A program made the position numbers and the translations under genes. A stretch of DNA of 64,000 nucleotides. Source: Acidimicrobiales bacterium. GTDB lineage: Bacteria; Actinomycetota; Acidimicrobiia; Acidimicrobiales; Acidimicrobilacustridaceae. Shown one piece after another: positions 24,737 to 33,901 of this stretch. The stretch is taken from contig JALOLF010000003.1 of the NCBI GenBank assembly GCA_025456085.1, forward strand, positions 19,416-83,415, read 5' to 3'. Below the pieces are notes generated by a model, which was not told the origin of the DNA, did not search any database, and saw only the letters and a program-made list of their open reading frames with translations. The stretch's first letter is position 1; each line of letters starts with the position of its first letter.

Positions 24737-26773
24737 TCAGCCGCCGTGGGCCGACCACACCTCGGCCAGCTCGGCGGCCAGGAAGCGGTTCATGGTCTCC
24801 ACGGCCGTCTCGGGCTCCAGGTGCGCGCCGTCGGGACGCAGGCGCTCGTCCTCACCGGTCGAGGCGATCCAGCCGGCCAGGTCGACGGCCGTCACGTCGT
24901 CTGGTCGGGCGGCGGCCAACTCCTGCACGAGCTCGTTGAAGCGCGCCATGCGGGCCGGATCGGCCGCCGGCTCGTAGAGGCGGTCCGGCGGTCGGCGGGT
25001 CGCCCCCTCCCACGGCGGAGAGGTGAGCCACACGACGTGGGCGCCCTGGGCCGAGAGCGCGTCCACGGCCCGGTTCATCTCGGCCAGGAGCCAGGCGTCG
25101 TACACGGGGTCGCCCGGGGCGCGCCAGGTGTCGTCGCCGGGGAGCTGGCGGTCGGCCACCTCCCAGCCGCCGAAGGCGGCCACGACGAGGTCGGGGTTCC
25201 AGGTCGCGGCCAGGTCGGGGTAGGTGGGTCGAGGCTGGCCGTCGGTGCCGGTGATGGCCGCCGTCTCCCAGTCGCACTGGGGTGACACGGGGCCGACGAC
25301 GTCGGCGGCGGTGTGCATCGTGCCGCCGCGCCCCACCGGGCAGCCCAGCCGGGAGCCATCCCCGACGAAGACCGCGGCGCCCGTCGCCGTCGCCCAGGCC
25401 TCGACGCCCATGGCCAGCCGGTCGCCGGAGGAGTCACCCACCACCGCGAGGCGTGGGGGTGGCGGGGCGGTCGTGGACGGGGTTCCGGGGTCGGGTGCGG
25501 TCGTGGGGGAGGGCCGGGTCGTGGTCACCAGGGCGGCGAGATCCTCCCGGGTGGGCTCGGCCGGCTCGGGGTGCACGCCGAGGGCCACGGCGGTGAGGGC
25601 GGCGACGGCCACGGGCCAGGCGATCCGAGCGGTCAGGGTGCCCCGGCGGGGCCAGCGCCCCGTGCGGACCGGGATCTCGAGGGCGTAGAAGACCGGCACC
25701 GCGACGGCGAAGGTGGCCGCGAAGCGCAGGGCCAGCAGGGCCGTGCCGTCGAGGCCGGTGCGACCCTCGTCGAGCCACAGGAACAGCGGGAAGTGGAACA
25801 GGTACAACCCGTAGGCGAGGCCGCCCACCCAGGCAACCGGTCGCCAGGCGAGGCCCCGGCGCAGCGGGCCCGGGACCAGCAGGGCCACGAACACCGTGCA
25901 CTGGGCCACCGAGTTGACGAGGAAGCCGCCCTGGTAGAGCCAGGCGGAGCTCTCGTAGATGGCGTTCTGGCCCAGGAGGAACGCGGTGAACAGCACGAGC
26001 CCCACCAGCGCCAGGACCTGCCGGCCCAGCGCCGTCACCCGGGGCGACAGGCGTCGCCACACCACGGCCAGCACGACGCCGGCCAGCAGCGACTGGGCGC
26101 GGGTGTCGGTGCCGTAGTAGAGGCGCGAGATCGTGGCGCCCGAGGCGTGCAGCGACTGCATCCACCAGGCGGAGGCCACGACGCCGGCGCCGGCCACCGC
26201 GGCCAGCAGCGTCTCGCCGCTGGTACGCAGGCGTCGGCCGAGCGCCAGCACGGCCACGGCCACGACCGGGAACAGCAGGTAGAACTGCTCCTCGATGGCG
26301 AGGCTCCAGGTGTGCTTCAGGGGCGACACGGTCTCGAAGGCGGCGAAGTAGTCCGACCCCGTGGCGATGGCGCGCCAGTTGGCCACGTAGAACAGTGCCG
26401 CCAGCACGTCGCCGGGGAGAGCCGCGAGCTGGGTCCGCTCCGCCACGAGGGCGAACAGGCCCATGCCCGCCAGGGCGAGCAACAGCGCGGGGGCGAGGCG
26501 GCGCACGCGGCGGGCCCAGAAGGCGACGAGGTCGATGCGCCCGGCGCGGACCTGCTCCTCGAGCAGCAGCGTCGTGATGAGGAACGCCGAGAGGGTGAAG
26601 AAGCCGTCGATCCACAGGAACGCACCGGGGATGAGGTCGTTCAGGCCCCCGTGGTAGGCCATCACCATCACGATGCCGACGCCCCGCCACCCGTCGAGGG
26701 CGGGCTGGTAGCCCAGGCGCGGCGCGAGCGTCGGATCGGGTGCGGGTGGGGCGGCGCTCGCAGCGGTGGTCAT
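24737..26773 (-). CDS. Membrane acyltransferase-3 (OafA/YrhL type) with C-terminal SGNH domain
   Basis: Integral membrane O-acyltransferase of 678 residues. It has about ten hydrophobic segments in the first 400 residues, a YQPALDGWRGVGIVMVMAYH N-terminus with the conserved catalytic His, and HTWSLAIEEQFYLLFP. A Pro/Thr-rich linker near 430-455 leads to an extracytoplasmic SGNH domain: LAVVGDSSGDR holds the GDS serine, and the C-terminal PDGAHLEPE gives the Asp-x-x-His. Such proteins acetylate peptidoglycan, polysaccharides or glycolipids. ATG 26773 is chosen. It is divergent from another SGNH protein. Confidence 0.88.
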   Translation of the reverse strand: MTTAASAAPPAPDPTLAPRLGYQPALDGWRGVGIVMVMAYHGGLNDLIPGAFLWIDGFFTLSAFLITTLLLEEQVRAGRIDLVAFWARRVRRLAPALLLALAGMGLFALVAERTQLAALPGDVLAALFYVANWRAIATGSDYFAAFETVSPLKHTWSLAIEEQFYLLFPVVAVAVLALGRRLRTSGETLLAAVAGAGVVASAWWMQSLHASGATISRLYYGTDTRAQSLLAGVVLAVVWRRLSPRVTALGRQVLALVGLVLFTAFLLGQNAIYESSAWLYQGGFLVNSVAQCTVFVALLVPGPLRRGLAWRPVAWVGGLAYGLYLFHFPLFLWLDEGRTGLDGTALLALRFAATFAVAVPVFYALEIPVRTGRWPRRGTLTARIAWPVAVAALTAVALGVHPEPAEPTREDLAALVTTTRPSPTTAPDPGTPSTTAPPPPRLAVVGDSSGDRLAMGVEAWATATGAAVFVGDGSRLGCPVGRGGTMHTAADVVGPVSPQCDWETAAITGTDGQPRPTYPDLAATWNPDLVVAAFGGWEVADRQLPGDDTWRAPGDPVYDAWLLAEMNRAVDALSAQGAHVVWLTSPPWEGATRRPPDRLYEPAADPARMARFNELVQELAAARPDDVTAVDLAGWIASTGEDERLRPDGAHLEPETAVETMNRFLAAELAEVWSAHGG

Positions 26774-26871
26774 GGGTGGGGTGTGGCCGTGTCGGTGGCA
26801 GCGAACCGGCTCGACGGCCCAGTCTGTCGCACTACAGTCCCGGCATCCCGACGGCACCACCAGGAGCGGAG

Positions 26872-27714
26872 ATGCGGCAGCGGCGACGGACGGACCGGGT
26901 GGTGGTGCTGGCGCTGGCCGTGCTGTGCCTGCTGGCGGCCAGCGCGTGCCGGATCGTGGAGACGCCGACCCACGGCTTCCACTTCATCCCCGACAACCCC
27001 AACGGGGTGCGCATCCTGGTCATCGGGGACTCGCTCGTCCGCCAGCCCGGCCCGGCCTTCGCCGGCAAGCTGCTGGGCGCGGGGTACGAGACCCTGCTCG
27101 AGCCGGTCAACACCGCCGGGTTGATCTCCGGGCCCGCCGACTGGCAGGTGTGGGCGCCCGAGCTGATCCGCTCCTTCCGACCCACCCACGTGATCATCCA
27201 GTTCCAGGGGAACTTCTCGCCGCCCTACTGGGCGGGCTACGCCCCGCCGGGCCAGCCCGGGAGCCCCGAGTACGAGGGGTGGATCGCGGCCCAGTACGGG
27301 TCACCGGACTGGATCAGCCGCTACGTCACCGCGGCCCGCCAGCTCACGGGGCTGTTCGCGGCTGCCGGCGTGCGCACCTACTGGGTGCAGCCACCGGTCA
27401 TGCCGCCGGCCTACGGCAACCCGTCGGTCACCGACCAGGTGTGGTCGGCGATCCGGGTCGCCCTCGCCGTCAGCTACCCGACGACCCGCTTCCTCACCGG
27501 ACCGCGGGCCCACATCTCGACGTCGTCGGGGGGCTGGCTGGAGTACAAGGGCATCTGCGGCAACGTGTACCAGATCCGCTCCACGGCATGGGACGGCGGG
27601 GTCCACTTCACCTCCGACGGAGCCGGCACCTACGGGCGGGCGCTGGCACGCGACCTGAGCGCGGCCGAGGGCTGGGCCCCGCCCCCACCCCACTGCCCGG
27701 GGCTCCCGGACTGA
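26872..27714 (+). CDS. Secreted SGNH/GDSL-hydrolase-like lipoprotein
   Basis: A 280-residue protein with a basic N-terminus, hydrophobic core and a possible lipobox ending at LLAASAC, so it is probably exported. RILVIGDSLVRQPGP supplies the GDS block and DGGVHFTSDG the catalytic Asp-x-x-x-His-like pair, consistent with an SGNH esterase or acyl-transfer partner. AGGAG precedes ATG 26872. Divergent from the SGNH acyltransferase across 98 bp, suggesting a shared job in envelope-glycan acylation (inference). The stop and the next ATG overlap as TGATG. Confidence 0.78.
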   Translation: MRQRRRTDRVVVLALAVLCLLAASACRIVETPTHGFHFIPDNPNGVRILVIGDSLVRQPGPAFAGKLLGAGYETLLEPVNTAGLISGPADWQVWAPELIRSFRPTHVIIQFQGNFSPPYWAGYAPPGQPGSPEYEGWIAAQYGSPDWISRYVTAARQLTGLFAAAGVRTYWVQPPVMPPAYGNPSVTDQVWSAIRVALAVSYPTTRFLTGPRAHISTSSGGWLEYKGICGNVYQIRSTAWDGGVHFTSDGAGTYGRALARDLSAAEGWAPPPPHCPGLPD

Positions 27715-29003
27715 TGGCCTCGCCGGGCGCCGACGGGTTGGTGCGCCCCCGGCCTGACTGGGTGCGGGCCCTCAACGCCAGCGCCGCCTCCGCCGGGGGG
27801 CCGTCGGCACTGGTGCCCCTCGACGAGGGGTCGCTGCGGGTGGCCGCGGCGGACGTCGGCGGCGACGTGGCGGACCCCGACTTCCCCGCGGAGGCGTTCG
27901 GGCTCCTGGTGGACGGACTCGAGTCCACCGCCGAGCTGCACACCGTGGGCCGCCTGCTCGCTCGCTCGGAGCTGGTGACCGCGCTGCGGGCCCGGCGCCA
28001 GGTGCTCTCGGCGAGGGCGGAGGCGCCGGCGGTGGCCGACGAGCGGATCGTGGAGCCGCTGTTCGTCACCGGGACCGGGCGATCGGGCACCTCGATCCTG
28101 CTCGAGCTGCTGGCCTGCGACCCCGGCAACCGTGCCCTGCTGACCTTCGAGACGCTCGCGCCCGTGGCACCCGTGGCGCCGGACCGGCGCGTCGACGAGG
28201 CCGACGCCGCGGTGCGGTTCTGGGACCACGTGACCCCCGAGTACCGAACGATGCACGAGAACGGGGGTGAGGTCCCCCAGGAGTGCACCTCCCTGTTCGC
28301 CCACTGCTTCGTCGGCGACGCCTGGACGGGCCAGTACCGCCTCCCGGCGTTGCAGCGCTGGCAGCTCCAGCACGGGTTGCGTGCCGGCTACGCCTGGCAC
28401 CACGACGTGTTGCAGCTCCTGGCGCACCGATCGGGCGCGACGCAGCAGGATCGGACCTGGGTGCTCAAGGCGCCGATGCACCTGGTGGCCCTGGCCACGC
28501 TGTTCGAGCGCTATCCCGACGCGACCGTGGTGATCACCCACCGCGATCCGGCCCGGGTGATGGGTTCGCTGGTCAGCCTGATGGCCACGCTGCGCTGGAT
28601 GCGCAGCGACGAGGTCGACGTGGCGCGTCTGGCCCGGACGGTCATCCCCGGCCTGGCCGGTCTGCTCGACTGGGTCGACACCGAGCGAGCCGCGGGCACG
28701 TTGCCCGCCGAGCGCATCGTGGACGTGCACTACGCCGAGCTCATGGCCGATCCCGTCGCCACGGTGGCGTCCCTCTACGAGCGTTGCGGACGCTCGCTCG
28801 GCTCGGAGGCGGCGGCGCGCATCTCGGCCTACGTCACGGCCAAGCCCCGGGCCCGCCACGGCGTGCACCGCTACGACCTGGGGGCCACGGGGTTCGACGC
28901 CGGGGCGCTCGAGGAGCTCTTCGCCGGCTATCGGGCCCGCCACGACATCCCGGCCGAGCCGGCCGAGCCCACCGGCCCGGTCGCTGCGGGAGGGGTGAGC
29001 TGA
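27714..29003 (+). CDS. Sulfotransferase-family protein
   Basis: PAPS-dependent sulfotransferase-like protein of 429 residues. The 5'-phosphosulfate loop is FVTGTGRSGTSILLELL (about 118-134), and the 3'-phosphate region is VVITHRDPARVMGSLVSL. An N-terminal domain of about 110 residues is less conserved. It probably transfers sulfate to a lipid, glycan or small molecule in the cytoplasm. ATG overlaps the upstream TGA by one base, so it is coupled to the SGNH lipoprotein, which hints at a glycan or glycolipid substrate. Confidence 0.82.
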   Translation: MASPGADGLVRPRPDWVRALNASAASAGGPSALVPLDEGSLRVAAADVGGDVADPDFPAEAFGLLVDGLESTAELHTVGRLLARSELVTALRARRQVLSARAEAPAVADERIVEPLFVTGTGRSGTSILLELLACDPGNRALLTFETLAPVAPVAPDRRVDEADAAVRFWDHVTPEYRTMHENGGEVPQECTSLFAHCFVGDAWTGQYRLPALQRWQLQHGLRAGYAWHHDVLQLLAHRSGATQQDRTWVLKAPMHLVALATLFERYPDATVVITHRDPARVMGSLVSLMATLRWMRSDEVDVARLARTVIPGLAGLLDWVDTERAAGTLPAERIVDVHYAELMADPVATVASLYERCGRSLGSEAAARISAYVTAKPRARHGVHRYDLGATGFDAGALEELFAGYRARHDIPAEPAEPTGPVAAGGVS

Positions 29004-29004
29004 G

Positions 29005-30171
29005 ATGGCCGAGCCGACCGACGCCTGGGACCGGTTCTGCGACGAGCTGCGTCGGGCCGGTCGCCGCATCCTCGACGACGACTTCCCGGTCGGCGACCGC
29101 CACACCGCCGAGGGCTACCGCTACCTGGGACGGCTGGCCGTGTTCGCCCTGCAGTCGGCCGTCGAGTTCGACGACGCGGACGTGCCGGCCTTCCACCGCT
29201 ACGACGACGACGTCGTGAAGTGGGGCGGTCCCAACGCCGACAACGTCTACCTGCGGGCCCGGGTGCGTCCCGACGCCGTGTACCGGATCACGGGCCGCGT
29301 GGACGGCGTGCACGAGCTGATCATCTCCGTGCACGAGGGGGACATGCAGCTCGGGCAGTACGGGGTGTTCGGGGAGGCGAACCTGGCGCAGCTCGCGGTG
29401 GGCCGCGACGGCTCGCTGGAGGTGATCCTGGGGGGCGAACCCGTCGACGGCAACTGGCTGCCCCTCGACGAGCGCGCCCGCTACGTGATCGTGCGTCAGT
29501 ACCTGGTCGACTGGACCAGGGACGTCCCCGCCGACCTGTGCATCGAGCGGGTCGGCGGTGCCGGCCTCGCCCCGGCGCCGATCACCGGGCCCGAGCTGGC
29601 CCGCCGGCTCGACACCGCCGGCCACTGGTTCACCTCGTCGCTCGAGTACTGGCGGGCCTACCTGGACGGCGTCGCCACCCGGCAGCCTCCGAACGTGGTG
29701 AGCCCGCCGCGCAGCGCCCCGGGCGGCGCCACGGACATCCTCTACGGCGGCGGCATCTACGGCCTCGCCGCCGACGAGGCCCTCCTCGTCACCTTCGACG
29801 AGCCGAGCGCCCGCTACTGGTCGATCCAGCTCTACTCGATGGGGTGGTTCGAGTCGCTCGACATCGCCAACCGCCAGACCAGCCTCAACGGCGCCCAGGC
29901 CCACGTCGACCCCGACGGCCGGGTCCGGGTGGTGCTCGCCGAACGCGACCCGGGTGTGCCGAACTGGCTCGACCTCGACGGCCACCACCGGGGCATGGTC
30001 GCCTACCGGTGGGTGTGGTCGAGCGACGCCCCGGTGCCCGACACCGAGGTGGTGGGCCTCGAGGCGCTCCGGGCCCGCCTACCGGCGGGGCATCCGGTCG
30101 TCGACGCCGCGGGCCGGCGAGCGGCGATCGCGGCGCGACAACGGCACGTGGCGCGACGCTTCCGACGGTGA
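29005..30171 (+). CDS. DUF1214-domain protein
   Basis: A 388-residue protein of no established enzymatic function. The C-terminal half has a DUF1214-like block: FDEPSARYWSIQLYSMGWF, then DPDGRVRVVLAERDPGVPNW and GMVAYRWVW. The N-terminal 110 residues include a repeated Y-R-I-T-G pattern similar to proteins annotated downstream of sulfotransferases in actinobacteria. No signal peptide is seen. The start is one base after the sulfotransferase stop, so the two are almost certainly translated together. Confidence 0.7.
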   Translation: MAEPTDAWDRFCDELRRAGRRILDDDFPVGDRHTAEGYRYLGRLAVFALQSAVEFDDADVPAFHRYDDDVVKWGGPNADNVYLRARVRPDAVYRITGRVDGVHELIISVHEGDMQLGQYGVFGEANLAQLAVGRDGSLEVILGGEPVDGNWLPLDERARYVIVRQYLVDWTRDVPADLCIERVGGAGLAPAPITGPELARRLDTAGHWFTSSLEYWRAYLDGVATRQPPNVVSPPRSAPGGATDILYGGGIYGLAADEALLVTFDEPSARYWSIQLYSMGWFESLDIANRQTSLNGAQAHVDPDGRVRVVLAERDPGVPNWLDLDGHHRGMVAYRWVWSSDAPVPDTEVVGLEALRARLPAGHPVVDAAGRRAAIAARQRHVARRFRR

Positions 30172-30264
30172 CCCCCGCCGCCGACCGCGAGGACGATCGC
30201 CTCTGGGTGGGACCGCACGATGGGCGTACCAGGGAGGTGCAGGACCGGACCCCGAGGAGGTGCG

Positions 30265-31566
30265 ATGGCCCACGGTGCTCGCCTCCCGTTCGTGACCGTC
30301 GTCGTGGGTCTGCTGCTCGTGTCGTGCGCGGTGGCCTGCGGCGGGGACGGTGATCCGTCGACCAGCGGTGGTTCCGCCTCCCCGGTGCCCGCACAGGCGG
30401 ACGGCGGTGCACGGGTGCTCCTCCTCGACGCGGCGACGGGCACGCCCCGGTGGGAGGTGGACGCCCCGACGGGGTGGGTGACGACACCGGTCGTGACCGG
30501 CGAGACCGTGCACCTCGAAGGTACGGACGACTGTCGCTCGCCGGACGCGGAAGCGGTGTCGTTCGCGCTCGACGCCGGGAGTGGCGCCCGGCGATGGGAG
30601 GCGCCGACCACCAACCGCTGCGGCTTCGGGCAGGTGGTGGCGCTGGCCGCCGACGGCGGCGTCGTCACCGTCGACCCGGCGGCCGCCGAGCCCCTGGCAC
30701 TGATCGGCCGGGATCCGACGTCGGGCGCGGTCCGTTGGCGGACGGCGGTCGCCGAGCCCGGGTCGCCCATCGTCGCGGCGTCCACGCTGCTCGTGGCGGC
30801 CGACCCGGTGCAGGGGACCGCCGGGGTCACCGCCGTCGACCTCGGCACCGGCGAACGGCGGTGGGCGACCGACGCGCTCGGCCCGTCGGGCCTCACCGGC
30901 GGGGACGGGCTGTTGGTGTCGCTGCTGGGGCCGTCCGACGCAGGGACGTGGCTGGTGTCGGCGGTGGATGCGTCGTCCGGCGTCGTGCGTTGGGCCACGC
31001 CGGTCGAGTACCACGAGCGCGTCACCGACCCGGCGGTCGGCAGCGGCGTCGTCGTGGTGAGCATGAGCAACGGGGTCCCCGCCGGGGCGGCCGTGGAACC
31101 CGAGGCCGGATCCCCCCAGGGCGACGCCGACACACAGCCGTCGCTTCGCACCACCGTGGTGGCCCTCGACGCAGTGACCGGTTTGGAGCGGTGGCGTCAC
31201 GTCCGCACCACCTCGTCCGGTTCGGACGAGGAGGAGCTGCTCGCGCCGCCCGCGGTGGCGGTGGGCGGCGACGTCGCGTACGAGGTGGTCGGCGGCCAGC
31301 TGGTGGCCTCCGAGGCCACGACGGGCGAGGAGCGGTGGCGGGTCGCCGTCGACGTGGACCCGGCGGCCGTGCCGGTGGTTCGGGCCGACGGTGCAGGCGT
31401 CTATGTCGTCGAACGAGGGAGCCTGCGCGCCTACGCCGCTGTCGACGGCACCCGAGTGTGGTCGGTGGCGCTCGACGCACCCGGGTGGCGCGTCCGGGTC
31501 GGACTCGGCGGGGGAGCGGTCGTGGTCGCCGAGCTGGGTGACTACGAGGAGCCCGAGGGAGGCTGA
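30265..31566 (+). CDS. PQQ-like beta-propeller lipoprotein
   Basis: Predicted exported lipoprotein of 433 residues. The N-terminal hydrophobic stretch ends LLLVSC (lipobox), followed by a Gly/Ser-rich linker. At least six blade repeats of the form LDAATGTPRWEV, LDAGSGARRWEA, RDPTSGAVRWRT, VDLGTGERRWAT, VDASSGVVRWAT, LDAVTGLERWRH and ATTGEERWRV identify a PQQ/BamB-like propeller. No enzymatic residues are evident; it may be a scaffold or binding protein. The start is ATG 30265 because GAGGAGG precedes it. The gene overlaps the convergent crotonase gene by 25 nt. Confidence 0.85.
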   Translation: MAHGARLPFVTVVVGLLLVSCAVACGGDGDPSTSGGSASPVPAQADGGARVLLLDAATGTPRWEVDAPTGWVTTPVVTGETVHLEGTDDCRSPDAEAVSFALDAGSGARRWEAPTTNRCGFGQVVALAADGGVVTVDPAAAEPLALIGRDPTSGAVRWRTAVAEPGSPIVAASTLLVAADPVQGTAGVTAVDLGTGERRWATDALGPSGLTGGDGLLVSLLGPSDAGTWLVSAVDASSGVVRWATPVEYHERVTDPAVGSGVVVVSMSNGVPAGAAVEPEAGSPQGDADTQPSLRTTVVALDAVTGLERWRHVRTTSSGSDEEELLAPPAVAVGGDVAYEVVGGQLVASEATTGEERWRVAVDVDPAAVPVVRADGAGVYVVERGSLRAYAAVDGTRVWSVALDAPGWRVRVGLGGGAVVVAELGDYEEPEGG

Positions 31567-32360
31567 CCGCCGACGCCGCCGACGCCGCCGGCGCGCCGGC
31601 TCCTCGCTTCCAGGTAGGCGAGGGCGGTGGCACGGGCCTCCGGGTCGGCGAGGGAGGCGACGAGCAAGGTGGCGTCGACGCCGGCGCCCGCGGTCGACGC
31701 CAGCGCCTCGGTGGCGGCGTGGACCTGGCGCTTGGTGGTCTCCAGCACCACGGCGGCCCTGTCGGCCAACACGGCGGCCAGCGCCTCGGCCTCGCCGTCG
31801 ATGCGGTCGGACGGCACGACGCGGTTGAGCAGACCCAGTCGGCGGGCCTCGTCGGCGTCGAAGGGCCGGCAGGTCAGCACCAGCTCGGTGGTGGCGGCCG
31901 GGCCGATCTCGCGCACCAGGCGGGGGATGCCGCCCCAGGCCAGGGGGATGCCCAGGTCGGCCTCGGGGATCGAGAAGACGGCGTCGTCGCTGGCCAGGCG
32001 CAGGTCGCACGAGGCGGCCAGCACCAACCCGCCGCCGACGCAGTGTCCGTGCACGGCGGCGATCGTGAGCGGCCGGGTGGTGCCGATGGCCTCCGCCATG
32101 CGTCGGCCGAGGTCGGCCACCGTGCGAGGGTCGTCGACCGGGTCGGCGAAGGCGCCGAGGTCGAACCCGGCGCAGAACGCCCGGCCCTGGCCACGAACCA
32201 CCACGACCTTCACCTCCCGGGCGTCGTCGAGGTGGCGCGCCGCCTCGACGAGCTCGCGCAGCAGCGTGGGGCTCAGGGCGTTCAGCCGGTCGGGCCGGCG
32301 CAGCGTCAGGCGGGCGACGGGCCCGTCGACGTCCAGGGACAGACAGGTGAAGTCGGGCAT
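31542..32360 (-). CDS. Crotonase-family protein, isomerase-like single-Glu type
   Basis: Crotonase-fold enzyme, 272 residues, ATG 32360. GRAFCAGFDL and GHCVGGGLVLAASCDLRLA form the oxyanion hole and CoA pocket. The classical Glu144 position is Val113 while the Glu164 position is Glu133 in SIPEADLG, so only one carboxylate remains. Single-Glu crotonases commonly act as enoyl-CoA isomerases rather than hydratases (family knowledge). The C-terminus has a GVGGVGG tail encoded by a GACGCCGCC-like repeat. Last gene of a ferredoxin-P450-crotonase operon. Confidence 0.85.
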   Translation of the reverse strand: MPDFTCLSLDVDGPVARLTLRRPDRLNALSPTLLRELVEAARHLDDAREVKVVVVRGQGRAFCAGFDLGAFADPVDDPRTVADLGRRMAEAIGTTRPLTIAAVHGHCVGGGLVLAASCDLRLASDDAVFSIPEADLGIPLAWGGIPRLVREIGPAATTELVLTCRPFDADEARRLGLLNRVVPSDRIDGEAEALAAVLADRAAVVLETTKRQVHAATEALASTAGAGVDATLLVASLADPEARATALAYLEARSRRAGGVGGVGGQPPSGSS

Positions 32361-32371
32361 GGGGCGACCGG

Positions 32372-33571
32372 TCAGCCGACTCGGATGGGCAGGGTGCGCG
32401 GTCCCCGCACCTGACCGCCCGACCACGTGACGGCGTCGGGGTCGGCCAACTCGAACACGGGCACGCGCGCCAGCCACACCTCCAGTGCGACCCGCAGCTC
32501 CATGCGGGCCAGGTTCGAGCCCACGCAGCGGTGGATGCCGAGGCCGAAGGCGGCGTGGCGGTTCTCGGCCCGATCCAGCACCACCTCGTCGGCCCGGTCG
32601 AACACCTCCGGGTCGCGGTTGGCCGACGGGAAGGGCAGCAGCACCCACTCCTCGGCCTTCATGGGGCAGCCCTGGAACTCGACGTCGTCCTTCACGAGGC
32701 GGGCCATGGTGACGGGGGCGTAGAACCGCAGCAGCTCCTCGACCGCCGTCGGCAGCAGGTCGGGCTCGTCGACCAGGCGCTGGCGGTGCTCGGGATGTGC
32801 GGCCAGGTGCCACAACGACGCACCGATGGCGCTCCACGTGGTGTCGATGCCGGCGATGAGCAGCAGCACGATCGAGCCCCGGATGTGTTCGGGGTTGAGG
32901 GGCCGACCGTCCATCTCCGCCTGGAGCAGGAAGGTGGTCAGGTCGTCGCGCGGGTTGGCCATGTGGTCCCGGATCTGGGCGCTGAGGTAGGCGTCGAGCA
33001 GGCCGAAGTTCTCCATGCGCTTCTCCACCGGCAGGTCGACCGACTCCAGCGTGTTGTGCACGAACAGCCGGAACTGGTCGGCGTCCTCGGGTGGGAAGCC
33101 CAGCATCTCGGCGATGATGCGCACGGGGATGTGCTGCGCGTAGTCGGTCGCCCCGTCGATCACGGCGTTGCCGGCCGCGGCGTCGAGGAGCCCCTCGCAG
33201 TAGGCGCGGGTGAACGGTTCGAGCGCGGCGACGGCCTTGGGGGAGAACGCGGGCAGCAGCAGCCGCCGTGCCTCGTGGTGGAACGGGGGATCCGAGGAGA
33301 TGGGCGGCGCGATGCCCTGGGGGGCGGGGATCAGCGGTCGACCTTCGGTCACCACCACGCTGCGGGAGGTGAAGTGCTCGGTGTCGTAGGCGACGGCGGC
33401 CACGTCCTCGTGCCGGGTCGGCAACCACACCCCGCCGTAGCGCTCGGAGTGGGCGATGGGGCAGCTCGACCGCAGCTCGTCCCAGATGCGGGGTGCCTCG
33501 GCCGCCCACACGGGATCGGCGTGGTCGAAGTCGGTGGCCCAGTCGGTGACGGGAGCGTGGTGACCGGTCAC
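32372..33571 (-). CDS. Cytochrome P450 with adjacent ferredoxin
   Basis: Soluble P450, 399 residues, start GTG 33571 in a GTGA overlap with the ferredoxin. The I-helix has LIAGIDTTWSAIG, the K-helix VEELLRFYA and the heme loop FGLGIHRCVGSN with Cys349. It and the P450 at 7827-9029 share fold but differ in the substrate-recognition regions, so they probably have different targets. The paired ferredoxin is its likely electron donor; a reductase is not encoded nearby. Confidence 0.92.
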   Translation of the reverse strand: MTGHHAPVTDWATDFDHADPVWAAEAPRIWDELRSSCPIAHSERYGGVWLPTRHEDVAAVAYDTEHFTSRSVVVTEGRPLIPAPQGIAPPISSDPPFHHEARRLLLPAFSPKAVAALEPFTRAYCEGLLDAAAGNAVIDGATDYAQHIPVRIIAEMLGFPPEDADQFRLFVHNTLESVDLPVEKRMENFGLLDAYLSAQIRDHMANPRDDLTTFLLQAEMDGRPLNPEHIRGSIVLLLIAGIDTTWSAIGASLWHLAAHPEHRQRLVDEPDLLPTAVEELLRFYAPVTMARLVKDDVEFQGCPMKAEEWVLLPFPSANRDPEVFDRADEVVLDRAENRHAAFGLGIHRCVGSNLARMELRVALEVWLARVPVFELADPDAVTWSGGQVRGPRTLPIRVG

Positions 33572-33768
33572 GCCTCCTCCTCGACGGTGATGGCGAACTC
33601 CGGGCAGTTGGCGGCCGCCAGCCGCGCCTTGTCCTCGAGCCCCGCCGGCACCGCACCATCGTGCAGTTCGTGGGCGTAGCCGTAGTCGTCCACGTCGAAC
33701 AGCTCCGGCGCGAGCGCGTAGCAGCGGTTGTGGCCCTGGCACTTGTCCCCATCGACGGTGACGCGCAC
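33568..33768 (-). CDS. P450-associated [3Fe-4S]-type ferredoxin
   Basis: Small acidic ferredoxin, 66 residues. The cluster residues are in DKCQGHNRCYALAPELF (Cys-x2-His-x2-Cys) and AANCPEFA. A His at the middle position in place of Cys is characteristic of the small single-cluster [3Fe-4S] ferredoxins that deliver electrons to P450s. Start and stop spacing couple it to the P450 by GTGA. First gene of the minus-strand operon; TAGGGT on the minus strand at 33820-33825 may be its -10. Confidence 0.93.
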   Translation of the reverse strand: MRVTVDGDKCQGHNRCYALAPELFDVDDYGYAHELHDGAVPAGLEDKARLAAANCPEFAITVEEEA

Positions 33769-33819
33769 GATCCCCCTCCGGTCGGCGAACGGCGCCGCGC
33801 TCCCCGGCGCGACGGCACC

Positions 33820-33825
33820 ACCCTA
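33820..33825 (-). promoter_or_regulatory. Possible -10 element of the ferredoxin-P450-crotonase operon
   Basis: ACCCTA on the plus strand reads TAGGGT on the minus strand, identical to the -10 predicted for the monooxygenase at 22483. It lies 51 bp before the ferredoxin ATG. No good -35 hexamer is found 17 bp upstream. Confidence 0.35.
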
Positions 33826-33901
33826 AGGCAACCGACGTGGCTCCGGCGCCCTCGCAGAGGATGCACGCGTCCTGTCCGGGGGGAGGGACGAGAGGGGAGC
33901 G

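Noticed and set aside
31567..31592. GACGCCGCC short tandem repeat
   Set aside because: It encodes the GVGGVGG tail of the crotonase gene on the minus strand; too short for a functional DNA repeat.
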